In this document: positions 50,666-60,065 of the stretch, in pieces
Numbering within the stretch: position 1 is the first letter of the stretch
Layout: each line of letters begins with the position of its first letter
Position numbers and translations under genes: made by a program
The notes under the pieces: model-generated
Told to the model about the DNA's origin: nothing
Database searches by the model: none
Seen by the model: the letters and a program-made list of their open reading frames with translations, nothing else
Assembly: GCF_964186625.1 (NCBI RefSeq)
Contig: NZ_OZ075109.1
Span: forward strand, 496,001 to 560,000
Direction of reading: 5' to 3'
DNA: 64,000 bases
Source: Asticcacaulis sp. MM231
GTDB lineage: Bacteria; Pseudomonadota; Alphaproteobacteria; Caulobacterales; Caulobacteraceae

Positions 50666-51556
50666 ATGCAGAGCTTAAACTGGGACGATCTGCGCCTTTT
50701 TCTGGCGGTGGCCCGCACCGGCAAACTCAACAGCGCCGCCGCAAAACTCAAGCTTGACCACTCCACAGTGGCTAGGCGCCTCAAGGGACTGGAAGCAGCG
50801 ATCGGCGGCCTTTTGCTGCATCGCTCACCTCAGGGCATAAGCCTTACGCCCAGCGGCCAGGTGTTGCTGTCGCACGCTGAGCGTATTGAAGCTGAAATGC
50901 TCACGGCCGCCGACGCAGTGGGCGCGCAACGCCTTGAAATTTCGGGCACCGTGCGCGTGGTGACACCCGAAGCCTTCGGCGCGTGGTTCCTGGCAACGCG
51001 CCTGCATGGCCTTTACGAGCGCCACCCCGGCATCGAACTGGAACTTGTGCCCGACACCCGCCACGTCAGTCTGTCAAAACGCGAAGCCGATCTGATGGTG
51101 ACCCTGACACCGCCTATTCAAGGCCGGCTCGTCACCAGCAAACTGGTTGACTATCAGCTCGGGCTGTACGCTTCGCACGACTATCTTAAGACCAAAGCCA
51201 TGCCAGTCACCATAGATGATCTGCGCGACAGCCCCTTCGTCTGGTACATCGATGACTTGCTAGATGTGCCCGAACTGAAGTTCCTCGACTCCGTGATTTC
51301 GGGTGCGCGCACGGTGTTCCGATCCAGTTCGATTACCGCGCAGCATAATGCCATCGCGTCGGGCCTGGGCTTTGGATTGCTGCACGATTTCGTGGCGCGG
51401 CAGGACAAGCGTCTGTCATGCGTTCTGCTCGATCTGGTTGCGGTACGACGCGCCTACTGGCTATCGATTCATGCCGACCACCAGCGCCTGCCGCGTGTCC
51501 GGGCTGTGGCTGATTTTATTGCCGCCACGGTGCGCGAAGCCCGCGCGATGTTTTAG
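50666..51556 (+). CDS. LysR-family transcriptional regulator
   Basis: This regulator of 296 residues has the N-terminal winged helix (about 3-62, DDLRLFLAVARTGKLNSAAAKLKLDHSTVARRLKGLE) and a C-terminal effector domain. It is divergent from mmsA with 94 bases between the starts, the usual arrangement for a LysR protein and its target. Similar divergent pairs occur in other alphaproteobacteria. The ATG at 50666 is used; an ATG at 50656 is out of frame. It converges on the flagellin gene with 18 bases between, which include a run of nine C. Confidence 0.9.
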   Translation: MQSLNWDDLRLFLAVARTGKLNSAAAKLKLDHSTVARRLKGLEAAIGGLLLHRSPQGISLTPSGQVLLSHAERIEAEMLTAADAVGAQRLEISGTVRVVTPEAFGAWFLATRLHGLYERHPGIELELVPDTRHVSLSKREADLMVTLTPPIQGRLVTSKLVDYQLGLYASHDYLKTKAMPVTIDDLRDSPFVWYIDDLLDVPELKFLDSVISGARTVFRSSSITAQHNAIASGLGFGLLHDFVARQDKRLSCVLLDLVAVRRAYWLSIHADHQRLPRVRAVADFIAATVREARAMF

Positions 51557-51574
51557 CCTGCCCCCCCCCGCGCC

Positions 51575-52399
51575 TCAGCGGAAAAGGTTAAGCACCCATG
51601 ACTGGGACTGGCTGGATATCGACAGCACCTGGATAGCCAGTTGCTGCTTCACTTGCAGCGCCTGGAGTTTGACGCTTTCGAGTGCCAGATCCGCATCGAC
51701 CAGTTTGCCGATGCCGACCGTCATAGTGTCCTGGAGCTTTCCGATAAACGTCATGTGATTATCCAGAGCCTTCGAAGACGTACCTAACCTCGCCAGAGCC
51801 GCCGACACATTGTTGATAGAAGAATCGAGTGAGGACAGCAGACTGGCCGCCCCCGAGGCCGTCGAAAAATCCGCGCCGGCAGACAAGGTCACAATTGATC
51901 CCCCCAGAGACATGTTCTGTGCCGCCACGGTAAGCCGGCTTGTGCCATGTTCATTGGCCAGGGCCGCGATCGACGACCTGGAACCGTTGAGAAGGTTGAT
52001 GCCGTTAAAAGAGGAATTGGATAGGGTTTTGGTGATCTGGTCACGAATAGAGACGAAATCGGCGCGCAATGCCGCGCGCGCTGTGGAATCAAGCGATGTG
52101 TCAGAAGCCGCCAAAGCCCTTTCCTTGAGCTCGGTCAAGAGCTCTGAAACGGATTCACCTGCGGTCAGCGCGACATCGACAACGGAACTATTGCGCGACA
52201 GGGAATCCTTGACCGCATCAAGCGACTTCACCGATGAGCGCTGGCGTTGCGCGATGGCGTAGGCCGCGCCGTCATCCTTGGCGCTTGCCACCTTAAGACC
52301 CGTGGAGATGCGGTTCTGCGCGACCAGAAGGTCAGCCGAGATTTTGTTCAGGCTTTGCAGGGCCACCATGGCCCCAACATTGGTATTGATGGAGTTCAC
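51575..52399 (-). CDS. Flagellin
   Basis: This flagellar filament subunit of 274 residues shows the conserved N-terminal helix (INTNVGAMVALQSLNKI...LLVAQNRISTGLKVASAKDDGAAYAIAQ) and a C-terminal helix (VDADLALESVKLQALQVKQQLAIQVLSIS). The central variable part is very short, as in Caulobacter-type flagellins. It begins at a GTG with GGAGG nine bases upstream. No other flagellar gene is near, so it is probably one of several flagellins. A possible GG-N10-GC sigma-54-like element lies in the upstream region on the minus strand, but the match is weak. Confidence 0.93.
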   Translation of the reverse strand: MNSINTNVGAMVALQSLNKISADLLVAQNRISTGLKVASAKDDGAAYAIAQRQRSSVKSLDAVKDSLSRNSSVVDVALTAGESVSELLTELKERALAASDTSLDSTARAALRADFVSIRDQITKTLSNSSFNGINLLNGSRSSIAALANEHGTSRLTVAAQNMSLGGSIVTLSAGADFSTASGAASLLSSLDSSINNVSAALARLGTSSKALDNHMTFIGKLQDTMTVGIGKLVDADLALESVKLQALQVKQQLAIQVLSISSQSQSWVLNLFR

Positions 52400-52603
52400 G
52401 TTCTGGAACCTCCAGTTTGATCCGATGACATTCTGTCAAGCGGCGGCGACGGTGCCGAATACCCACTCTCTCACAAAGTGGCTAACACGAATTAAACGGG
52501 CATTAATAATTATGCCGGGCCCAATCTGGCGGCCACGTCATCAAACTGTCATCGCTATCTGGTTTGTCGCCGCAGCAACCCGTTGCCAGGGCATTCCATC
52601 ACC

Positions 52604-55525
52604 ATGAGGCGCAGATCAACGCTAAAGCGTCACGATCCTCCGCAAGCCCAAGTGGCGGAGTTGGCATGGGTGCGCCCTGCTGGCATTTTGGCACTGGCCT
52701 TAGGCCTCTGCAGTAGCCCGGCCTGTGCGGCGGGTACCCCCCGGCAGGATCTGGCGGCTAGCCTGATCGATCTCGGCATGGCCAACCATGTTCAGATCGT
52801 CTTTCAACCGCATCTGGTGAAAGGCTTAAAATGCGGCAGCCTGCCCGGCAGGACGAGCGGTCTCGACACGAACCTGACAAGGCTTCTTCAGCCTTACGGC
52901 CTCGCCTATCGCCGTGTCGCGTCGGATGTCATCGTCGTCTACCGCCCCGCGCCGCGGCCTGTCACGGTCGCAGCGCCTGTGGCCAGTTCGGAGCCTGACC
53001 TGCCGCCCATTATCGTGCGCTCTTATCGTCAGAGCCTGGTGCGTGCCGGCGATGCCAAGCGCCGTGCTGATTATACGGTCGATGCGATCGATGCCGAGGA
53101 TGTGGGCAAATATCCGGCGCGCAATGTCGCCGAGGCCTTGCAACTGGTGACCGGCGTCAGTCTGGAGCGTCAGCGTGGCATCGGCCTCTATGTCAGCGTC
53201 AGGGGCATGGGACCTCAGTTCCAGAACGTCGAGTTCGACGGCCACAGCCTGGCTGCGACAGAACTGATCGAAAATGCCGGCGTGCGCGGCCGTGATTTTC
53301 GCTTTGATATCCTGCCGGCCGAACTGATCAGCCGCGTCGATGTCGTAAAGACGCCGACGCCCGATATGGAAGAAGGCGCCTTGGGCGGCGATATCAATAT
53401 CCATACCCTGCGTCCGCTCGACGTCGTGCCGAACGGCACAAGCTTCAAGGGCCTAGCCAGCCTGCGCCTCAGCCACAACGACCGCGCGCACGATATCAGC
53501 CCGGCGATGCATGTGATGACGGCCTGGACGACCGATGACCGTCGCTTCGGTCTGTTGCTCAGCCTGATTTCAGACCGGCAAAGCGTGCGCAACGACCGCT
53601 TCTATAATTACGGCTGGAACAAGGATCAGTTCACCTCGGTGCTGGGCCCCGGCATCTATACGCCGACCCGCACGCGCCCGACGATCGAGCTCGAAGACCG
53701 CCGTCACAATACGCTTTTCGCTTCAGCCCAATGGCGCCCTGACGATCACCATGAGACCGAATTGAGCCTCCTCGCCACGCGGCTTGATGTCGCCTACGAC
53801 GAGACGGGGCTCGATATCTATCCCGATGATCGCAGTCAGGCGACGCCGGTATTCACACCTGGTACAGCCGGGATCGTGGGTGACACCGCCATCCGTGGCC
53901 GCATCGAGACTGTGCGCTTTATGGCGTCACGCGAAACCAGCCTCAACCGTTTCGATTTGCTGCTGGGCCATGTCAAGCACCGCTGGCGCTCCGGCGCCTG
54001 GACGGCGAACCTTTCGGCGGATATGTCACGCGCGCATAGCTACCATCCGCCCGGCCGCGGTACCACACGCTCACGCGTCGCCTTCTTCGCCCCCCTCACC
54101 TATGATTTTTCCGGCGGCGGCAAGACCGTACCCGTCTTGCAAACGACACTGGACTATACCGATCCACGCAACTTCACAGGCCAGCGTTTCGACTACGCGA
54201 CCAAGGATGCGCTCGACAGCGATGAGGCGCTGAGCTACGACGTGGCGAAAAGCTTTGATGGCCCCCTCGCCCGGATTCAGGTCGGACAGCAATATCACCA
54301 CCACAATCGCCGTTACACCCGGCGCGACTGGAAAAATTTCGACCTGGTCGGGATAGATTTTACAGGTCTTGGAGCAGACAGTTACGATGCCGAGCTGTCA
54401 CCGACGTTTCTCAAAGGCATCAACGGCGACAGCCCGCGCACTTGGCTGGTGCCCTCGGCGACCGCTTTCTATAATCGGCTGATGACGGCCGATGTTCTGG
54501 CAGCCAGTCCTACCGCAACGGACGCCACCGGATCGTTCGAGGTTGATGAGCGCATATGGGCCGGCTTCATCCGCAGCGATTGGCGCTTCCAGCTCTGGCA
54601 AAGGCCGGTCACCGCCAATATCGGCATGCGCCAGATCGACAATCTGCAAATCTCCGAAGGTGCGGCGCTCATCGGTGATGACGCCACACCCGTGCGCTAT
54701 CGCCTGCATTATACGACGACCCTGCCGAGCGCCAATCTACGCATGGTCTGGCGTCCCGGCCTCATTGTGCGACTATCGGCGGCGCGCGTCATGTCACGGC
54801 CCAACATCATCAATTCCGCGCCACGGCTGACGATCTCGAATGACGCTGACACCGGGCAGGGCGGCAATCCGTTCCTGCGGCCCTTCATAGCCACCGATAT
54901 GAGCGCCGGCCTAGAATGGTATCCTTCCCCGGCGACCTCACTGGCCATGGCGGTGTTTGGCCGCAGGTTCGATGACTATGTGACGCGTGAGAACACGCAC
55001 ATCTTCGTACCCGGTCGCGGCGATATCCTGTTATCGACGACCGTCAATGGTGGTGACGCCAGCGTGGCCGGCATTGAAGCCGCCTATAACCAGACGCTGG
55101 ACGCCCTGCCCGGCCCTCTGAACCATCTCGGTTTTCAGGTCTCCTTCACCGTTCTGGACGTCAGCGCCGACTATGCCTCAGGCGCTTTGCGCATTCGCAA
55201 CGAACTGACCGGCCTGTCGCGCTCGACCTATAATCTGGTTGGCTTTTACGAGGACGATCGCGTGATGGCGCGGCTCGGTTATTACTGGCGGGCCCGCTAT
55301 CTCAGCTCGGTCGGCAGCTCGATCCAGGCGCCGTCCTACACCGACAGTTTCGGCTCGCTCGATGGCGCTTTCAGTCTGGAGATCGACAAGGCCACCACGC
55401 TCACGCTTGAGGCCGTCAACCTGCTCAACACCACGCGTTATGCCTTCGCCATGACCAAGGATCGGCCCCAGGAAATCCACCAGTATGGTCGCACCTTCAG
55501 CGTCCAGCTTCGCCACACCTTCTGA
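52604..55525 (+). CDS. TonB-dependent receptor with STN signalling domain
   Basis: This transducer-type outer-membrane receptor has about 973 residues. A long N-terminus with a hydrophobic signal (about 25-45, ending ACAAG) is followed by an STN domain (about 47-115), a plug (YPARNVAEALQLVTGVSLERQRG) and a barrel ending in VQLRHTF. The frame can start at a TTG at 52583; the ATG at 52604 is preferred. It precedes a sigma/FecR pair and then a second receptor at 57222, to which it is clearly paralogous (shared GWNKDQFTSVLG and PTRTRPTIELEDR). The pair should sense and import the same or related ligands. Confidence 0.92.
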   Translation: MRRRSTLKRHDPPQAQVAELAWVRPAGILALALGLCSSPACAAGTPRQDLAASLIDLGMANHVQIVFQPHLVKGLKCGSLPGRTSGLDTNLTRLLQPYGLAYRRVASDVIVVYRPAPRPVTVAAPVASSEPDLPPIIVRSYRQSLVRAGDAKRRADYTVDAIDAEDVGKYPARNVAEALQLVTGVSLERQRGIGLYVSVRGMGPQFQNVEFDGHSLAATELIENAGVRGRDFRFDILPAELISRVDVVKTPTPDMEEGALGGDINIHTLRPLDVVPNGTSFKGLASLRLSHNDRAHDISPAMHVMTAWTTDDRRFGLLLSLISDRQSVRNDRFYNYGWNKDQFTSVLGPGIYTPTRTRPTIELEDRRHNTLFASAQWRPDDHHETELSLLATRLDVAYDETGLDIYPDDRSQATPVFTPGTAGIVGDTAIRGRIETVRFMASRETSLNRFDLLLGHVKHRWRSGAWTANLSADMSRAHSYHPPGRGTTRSRVAFFAPLTYDFSGGGKTVPVLQTTLDYTDPRNFTGQRFDYATKDALDSDEALSYDVAKSFDGPLARIQVGQQYHHHNRRYTRRDWKNFDLVGIDFTGLGADSYDAELSPTFLKGINGDSPRTWLVPSATAFYNRLMTADVLAASPTATDATGSFEVDERIWAGFIRSDWRFQLWQRPVTANIGMRQIDNLQISEGAALIGDDATPVRYRLHYTTTLPSANLRMVWRPGLIVRLSAARVMSRPNIINSAPRLTISNDADTGQGGNPFLRPFIATDMSAGLEWYPSPATSLAMAVFGRRFDDYVTRENTHIFVPGRGDILLSTTVNGGDASVAGIEAAYNQTLDALPGPLNHLGFQVSFTVLDVSADYASGALRIRNELTGLSRSTYNLVGFYEDDRVMARLGYYWRARYLSSVGSSIQAPSYTDSFGSLDGAFSLEIDKATTLTLEAVNLLNTTRYAFAMTKDRPQEIHQYGRTFSVQLRHTF

Positions 55526-55554
55526 TATTTATTTACGCCGTCATGGAGGAAACC

Positions 55555-55581
55555 ATGGCGCGTCTGCGTTTTACATTCTGA
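55555..55581 (+). CDS. Possible eight-codon leader ORF
   Basis: ATG at 55555 opens MARLRFTF followed by TGA. It is preceded at an ideal seven bases by GGAGG (ATGGAGGAAACC), one of the best ribosome sites in the window. The following sigma gene starts 28 bases later at a TTG with only a distant AAGGA. The tiny frame could be a leader peptide that sets sigma translation, or a relic of a receptor C-terminus, which it resembles (LRHTF). Confidence 0.3.
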   Translation: MARLRFTF

Positions 55582-55608
55582 CCCTCCCTCCAAAGGACGC
55601 CCTTTTCC

Positions 55609-56115
55609 TTGACCACCCGAACGCAAAGCTTTGATGCCCTGGTGACGCGCTACCGGGCCCCTTTGCGCGGGTATTTCCGCCGGCAAGGCATAACCGACGA
55701 CGCCGAGGATCTGGTGCAGGAGGTCTTTATCCGGCTGGCACAAGCCTATGCGCGCATGCACTGGGATAATCCGGATGGCTATGTCTTCACCATCGCCAGC
55801 AACATCCTGACCGATCACCGCCGCAAGGGCACGACGCGCCGCGCCGGTCAGCATGATGAACTGAGCGATGATCTGGCATCAACGGGGGAAACGCCCGAAC
55901 ACAGCCTGCTCAACCGCGACCGTCTGCGTCAGGTCGTGGCCGCGCTCAAGACCCTCCACCCTAACTGTTACAACAGCTTTATCCTGCATCGCTTCGAGAA
56001 CATGCCCCAGAGCGAAATCGCCAAACGACTGGGCCTGTCGGTGAGTACCATAGAAAAACATATAATGACTGCACTGCATCACCTGAACACAACGCTTGGG
56101 AAGGAACTGGCCTGA
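55609..56115 (+). CDS. ECF sigma factor, FecI-like
   Basis: This sigma factor of 168 residues has region 2 (DDAEDLVQEVFIRLAQAY, then NPDGYVFTIASNILTDHRR) and region 4 (LHPNCYNSFILHRFENMPQSEIAKRLGLSVSTIEKHI). The open frame begins at a TTG, which appears to be the real start because no ATG precedes region 2 in frame. AAGGA lies about 11 bases before. Its stop shares a base with the FecR start (TGATG), coupling the two. It should control the STN receptor before it and the second receptor after it. Confidence 0.9.
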   Translation: MTTRTQSFDALVTRYRAPLRGYFRRQGITDDAEDLVQEVFIRLAQAYARMHWDNPDGYVFTIASNILTDHRRKGTTRRAGQHDELSDDLASTGETPEHSLLNRDRLRQVVAALKTLHPNCYNSFILHRFENMPQSEIAKRLGLSVSTIEKHIMTALHHLNTTLGKELA

Positions 56116-57053
56116 TGACCGCTCCTAACCTGAAACCTGACGCCCTGTCCGAACAGGAACGCACATTTCTTGGCAGCCTGAACGCGCCAGCATCTCCGGA
56201 CGCGCCACGCAACGAAGAGGAGGCTGCCCTGATGGGGACATGGCTGGCCATGGCTGCCTTCGCCGACACAGCCGAGATCAAGGCGATGCGTCACGAGGCA
56301 CTGCTTGCCGCTGGCGTTGTGCGACCGGTCAAGCGACCTGTCTCTCGCTATGTCGGCATCGGACTTGCCGCCTGCCTGACCCTAGCGATTGGCGGCGGCG
56401 GCTTCTTCGCCTGGTCCGGCCGCATGCAGGCCTTCACTGCGCCGGCACAGGGCATCGCCCACGTCACGCTGAAGGACGGCACCGAGATCACGCTGAGCGC
56501 CGGTGGCCAGATCCGCAGCCGTATCGGTGCCTCGAAGCGCGAGATCGACCTGGTACGTGGCGACGCCTATTTCGCCGTCACCCATGATGAGAAGCGGCCT
56601 TTGACCGTGACCACGAGTAGCCACCGGGCTGTCGATCTTGGCACCGAGTTCAACATCACCCAGACCGGCGACGCCTATCGCCTGACCCTGGTGTCGGGCG
56701 CCGTGCGGATCGAAAACCTGAAAACAGGCTATGCCTCTGACCTCAAACCCGGTCAGTCCTATATCGACCAGGCGGGCCATGAGCGTATCTCTGACGATGC
56801 ACCAGCGCGCGTCTCAAGCTGGGCGCGTGGGCACCTCGCTTTCGAGGACGCCAGCCTCTCAGACGTGGGCGTAGCTTTTCAGCGCCTGACCGGCCGGCGC
56901 CTCATTTTTACCACCCCGGCCGTGGCGCGCCTGCATCTGTCGGGGACAGTAAATCTCGATAATGTCGACCGCGCCAGCCAGGCGCTCAGTGCGGCGCTTC
57001 CGGTGACAGCTACACCAACAGCGCAGGGCGACATCTTGGTTTCGCCGCGCTGA
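56115..57053 (+). CDS. FecR-family anti-sigma/signal transducer
   Basis: This protein of 312 residues has a cytoplasmic N-terminus of about 75 residues, one membrane segment (about 77-97, YVGIGLAACLTLAIGGGGFFAW) and a periplasmic FecR domain (VTLKDGTEITLSAGGQIRSRIG, GDAYFAVTH, LGTEFNI). A C-terminal STN-like part (LSDVGVAFQRLTGRRLIF) follows. It should relay occupancy of the STN receptor at 52604 to the sigma factor whose gene overlaps it by one base. Domain content matches the other two FecR copies, but sequence is divergent. Confidence 0.92.
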   Translation: MTAPNLKPDALSEQERTFLGSLNAPASPDAPRNEEEAALMGTWLAMAAFADTAEIKAMRHEALLAAGVVRPVKRPVSRYVGIGLAACLTLAIGGGGFFAWSGRMQAFTAPAQGIAHVTLKDGTEITLSAGGQIRSRIGASKREIDLVRGDAYFAVTHDEKRPLTVTTSSHRAVDLGTEFNITQTGDAYRLTLVSGAVRIENLKTGYASDLKPGQSYIDQAGHERISDDAPARVSSWARGHLAFEDASLSDVGVAFQRLTGRRLIFTTPAVARLHLSGTVNLDNVDRASQALSAALPVTATPTAQGDILVSPR

Positions 57054-57094
57054 AATTGCTCTGATCACGGATCAATAAACACCTAACACATTGG

Positions 57095-57119
57095 AATGTC
57101 ACAAATATTTCACGACATT
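57095..57119. promoter_or_regulatory. Inverted repeat upstream of the second receptor
   Basis: AATGTC (57095-57100) and GACATT (57114-57119) form a perfect inverted repeat with a 13-base AT-rich spacer. The site lies about 100 bases before the receptor ATG at 57222. It could be an operator or part of the promoter used by the adjacent sigma factor. No family could be assigned. Confidence 0.35.
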
Positions 57120-57221
57120 TCCATGGAGGATCGAACGCTTTCTTACGTTTTGCCCCAGGTAGCCGGATCGCGGACCTTCTTCGCGGCCTGCTGCTCAACC
57201 GATCCATTTCCTGGGGCAACC

Positions 57222-59954
57222 ATGTCAAAATCCACATCACACATCGCCTACGGCCTGGGCGCCATGGCCGCGCTGGCCTATGCCTCGCTGCTCGTGCCGC
57301 ACGCCTTGGCGCAAACCGAAACCACAGATGCCGCCGCGCCCGCAGACGCTGCGCAGGAAGTCATCGTCACCGGTTATTCCAAAAGCGTTCGTGCCGCCAA
57401 CATGACCAAGAAGGCCGCCGCCTTCAGCGTCGACGCCGTCAATGCCGAAGATATCGGCAAGTTCCCGAACCGCAATGCCGCCGAAGCCCTGCAACTGGTT
57501 ACCGGCGTCACCATGGACCGTCAGCGCGGCGAAGGCCTCAAGGTCAGCGTCCGCGGGCTTGGGCCTCAGTTCCAGAACGTCACGCTCAACGGCAGCACGA
57601 TCGCGGTCAACGACCTGATCGAAAACGGCGGCGCCGAAGGCCGTAACTTTCGCTTTGAGGTTCTGCCGACCAACTCGATCGCGCAGATCGCCGTCATCAA
57701 GACGCCGACCGCCGACATGGACGACGGCGCGCTCGGCGGCAATATCGACATCAAGACGTTGAAGCCGCTCGATATCGGCAACCGTATGACCTTCTCGGTC
57801 CGTTCCGCCTACAACACCCTGACCGAAAAATCCGACCCCACCCTGTCGGGCCTCTACAGCTACGTCACCCCCGACCGCAAGCTCGGCCTTCTCGTCTCGG
57901 CCATGACCGACCGCCGCCAGGTGCGTAACGACCGCTTCATGAACTTCGGCTGGAACAAGGACCAGTTCACAAGCGTGCTCGGCGCCGGTTATTATACCCC
58001 GACGCGCACCCGCCCGACCATCGAACTGGAAGACCGCAAGCGCAGCTCGATCATGATCTCAGGCCAGTGGAAGCCGACCGCCGACCTCAAGACCGAGGTC
58101 AACATTCTGGCGACCCGCCTCGACGTTCATTACGATGAACATGGCCTCGACATCTACCCGGACGCCGCCGTTACCTACCCGAACTTCGCCGCCGAAAGCG
58201 CTCTCTATCCGTCGTTGAGCGGCCTCTACACGCAGGCCGCCGCGCAGGCTAATGGCGCCACCGTCTATGCCAAGCCGACCTTCGTCGCCGGCTCTCAGGT
58301 TATCGTCGGTGACACGGTCGTCGCCGGCACAATCAACAATGTGCGCTGGATGGCCTCGCGCGAAACCAGCTTCAATCGCCACGACCTGACGGCCATCAAT
58401 ATCAGCCAGTCCTATACGCCGGGCGCCTGGACCTTCTTCGGTAACCTCGCCTACTCCAAGGCCCATTCCTACCACCCGGAAGGCGGCGCCACGACGCGCA
58501 ACCGCATGTCGTTCGTAGGCCCGCTGCATTTCGATTTCTCGAAAGGCTACAAGGAAATCCCCGTCCTTACGACAACGGTCGATTATAACAATCCGGCCAA
58601 CTATGTCGGCCAGGCCTTCGACTACACCTCGAAAGATTTACTCGATACCGACAACTCGGCAAAGATCGACGCCGCGCGCCGCTTTGATGGCTTCCTCACC
58701 AAGCTGTCTTTCGGCGCGGCTTACCAGCATCGCAACCGCGACTATGTTCGCCGCGACTGGTCGATCAACCCGGTCTTCGGCATTCCGGTCACCACCCTGG
58801 GCTCAAGTTTCTACAGCGCCCTGCCATTCAGCAACTTCCTGTCGGATTTCGACGGCAACAGCCCCCGCACCTGGGTGTCCCCCTCCAGCACTGCCTTTTA
58901 TGACCTGATCTATAACCCTTCCGTCGCCGCCCGCGCACCGGACGCCGCCAGCCTGCGTTCCTCGTTCGAGGTCGATGAAAAGATCACCTCGGCCTATGTT
59001 CGCGGCGATTTCGCCCATGACGTCATGAACTTCCCGGTCACCGGCAATCTGGGCGTCCGCTACGCGACCACCGATCAGGTCGCGTCGGGCACGCTCGTCA
59101 ACGGCTCGACCCCGCAGGCCGTGTCTTATCCGGTCACCTATCATGACTGGCTGCCAAGCCTGAACCTACGTGTTGAGTTCACCGACCAGCTCATTGGTCG
59201 CTTTGGCGCCTCACGCGTCGTCAACCGTCCGAACATCACCGACATCGCACCGCGCATCACCGTCTCGCGCGACTCGCCTACGGCTTCCGGCGGCAATCCG
59301 AACCTCAAACCCTACCGCGCCAACCAGGCCGATATGTCGCTGGAATGGTACTTCAACCAGACCGGCGCGCTCACCGGCGCCTACTACTACAAGCAGCTCG
59401 ACAGCTACATCACCGCCCAGAACACCACCATCCAGGTGCCGGGTCGCGGCGATATCCTGCTCTCGACCACGGTGAATGGCGGCGAGGCCAAGTTGCAGGG
59501 TATTGAACTGGCCTATAACCAGCTCTTTAGCTTCCTGCCGGCGCCGTTCGATGGCCTGGGCACGCAGGTTTCGGTCACCACCACAGAGGTCACATCGACC
59601 TACAACGCTGGTAACCGCACCCTGACCAACATGCTGCCGGGCCTCTCCAAGGCCAGCTACAACCTGGTCGGCTATTATGAGAAGAACGGCTACGCCGGCC
59701 GCATCGGCTACTTCTGGCGCGACCGCTACCTGGCCTCCAACGGCTCGACGGTCTCGACTGAATCCTATGTTGCTCCGTTCGGCTCGCTCGATGCGTCTTT
59801 GTCCTATGACATCAACGAACACTTCGTGGTCGGTATTGACGCCATCAACCTCACCGGCGCGAAGAAGTACGTCTACGGCGCCAACAAGCTCCAGAGCCGT
59901 GAGATCAACGACTATGGCAGCACCTTCACCGTAAGCCTGCGCGCCAAATACTAA
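57222..59954 (+). CDS. TonB-dependent receptor without STN domain
   Basis: This outer-membrane receptor has about 910 residues: signal peptide (1-30, ending ALAQ), TonB-box region (QEVIVTGYSKSV), plug (FPNRNAAEALQLVTGVTMDRQRG) and a barrel ending in FTVSLRAKY. It lacks the STN domain present in its close paralogue at 52604, so it should import without signalling. The open frame extends upstream to 57096, but the ATG at 57222 begins the signal peptide. It is followed by two hairpins and the PI-PLC-like gene, linking it to phosphoinositol- or phosphodiester-derived ligands by context. Confidence 0.93.
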   Translation: MSKSTSHIAYGLGAMAALAYASLLVPHALAQTETTDAAAPADAAQEVIVTGYSKSVRAANMTKKAAAFSVDAVNAEDIGKFPNRNAAEALQLVTGVTMDRQRGEGLKVSVRGLGPQFQNVTLNGSTIAVNDLIENGGAEGRNFRFEVLPTNSIAQIAVIKTPTADMDDGALGGNIDIKTLKPLDIGNRMTFSVRSAYNTLTEKSDPTLSGLYSYVTPDRKLGLLVSAMTDRRQVRNDRFMNFGWNKDQFTSVLGAGYYTPTRTRPTIELEDRKRSSIMISGQWKPTADLKTEVNILATRLDVHYDEHGLDIYPDAAVTYPNFAAESALYPSLSGLYTQAAAQANGATVYAKPTFVAGSQVIVGDTVVAGTINNVRWMASRETSFNRHDLTAINISQSYTPGAWTFFGNLAYSKAHSYHPEGGATTRNRMSFVGPLHFDFSKGYKEIPVLTTTVDYNNPANYVGQAFDYTSKDLLDTDNSAKIDAARRFDGFLTKLSFGAAYQHRNRDYVRRDWSINPVFGIPVTTLGSSFYSALPFSNFLSDFDGNSPRTWVSPSSTAFYDLIYNPSVAARAPDAASLRSSFEVDEKITSAYVRGDFAHDVMNFPVTGNLGVRYATTDQVASGTLVNGSTPQAVSYPVTYHDWLPSLNLRVEFTDQLIGRFGASRVVNRPNITDIAPRITVSRDSPTASGGNPNLKPYRANQADMSLEWYFNQTGALTGAYYYKQLDSYITAQNTTIQVPGRGDILLSTTVNGGEAKLQGIELAYNQLFSFLPAPFDGLGTQVSVTTTEVTSTYNAGNRTLTNMLPGLSKASYNLVGYYEKNGYAGRIGYFWRDRYLASNGSTVSTESYVAPFGSLDASLSYDINEHFVVGIDAINLTGAKKYVYGANKLQSREINDYGSTFTVSLRAKY

Positions 59955-59960
59955 ACCTTG

Positions 59961-60042
59961 GGGCCGCGTCTGGAGACGACGCGGCCCGCACCTTGGCTCC
60001 AGCCTGCCCGTCATATCCTGCAGGCGGCTGGAGCCACTTTTT
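59961..60042 (+). terminator. Two hairpins and a U-run between receptor and PI-PLC
   Basis: Hairpin one has perfect ten-base arms GGGCCGCGTC and GACGCGGCCC (59961-59987). Hairpin two has perfect 11-base arms TGGCTCCAGCC and GGCTGGAGCCA (59994-60036) and is followed by CTTTTT. The pair fills nearly all of the 111 bases between the receptor stop and the PI-PLC start. The second hairpin looks like an intrinsic terminator, so the enzyme would be expressed by readthrough. Confidence 0.8.
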
Positions 60043-60065
60043 CATCTTTTCCCGTGAGGCCTTCC

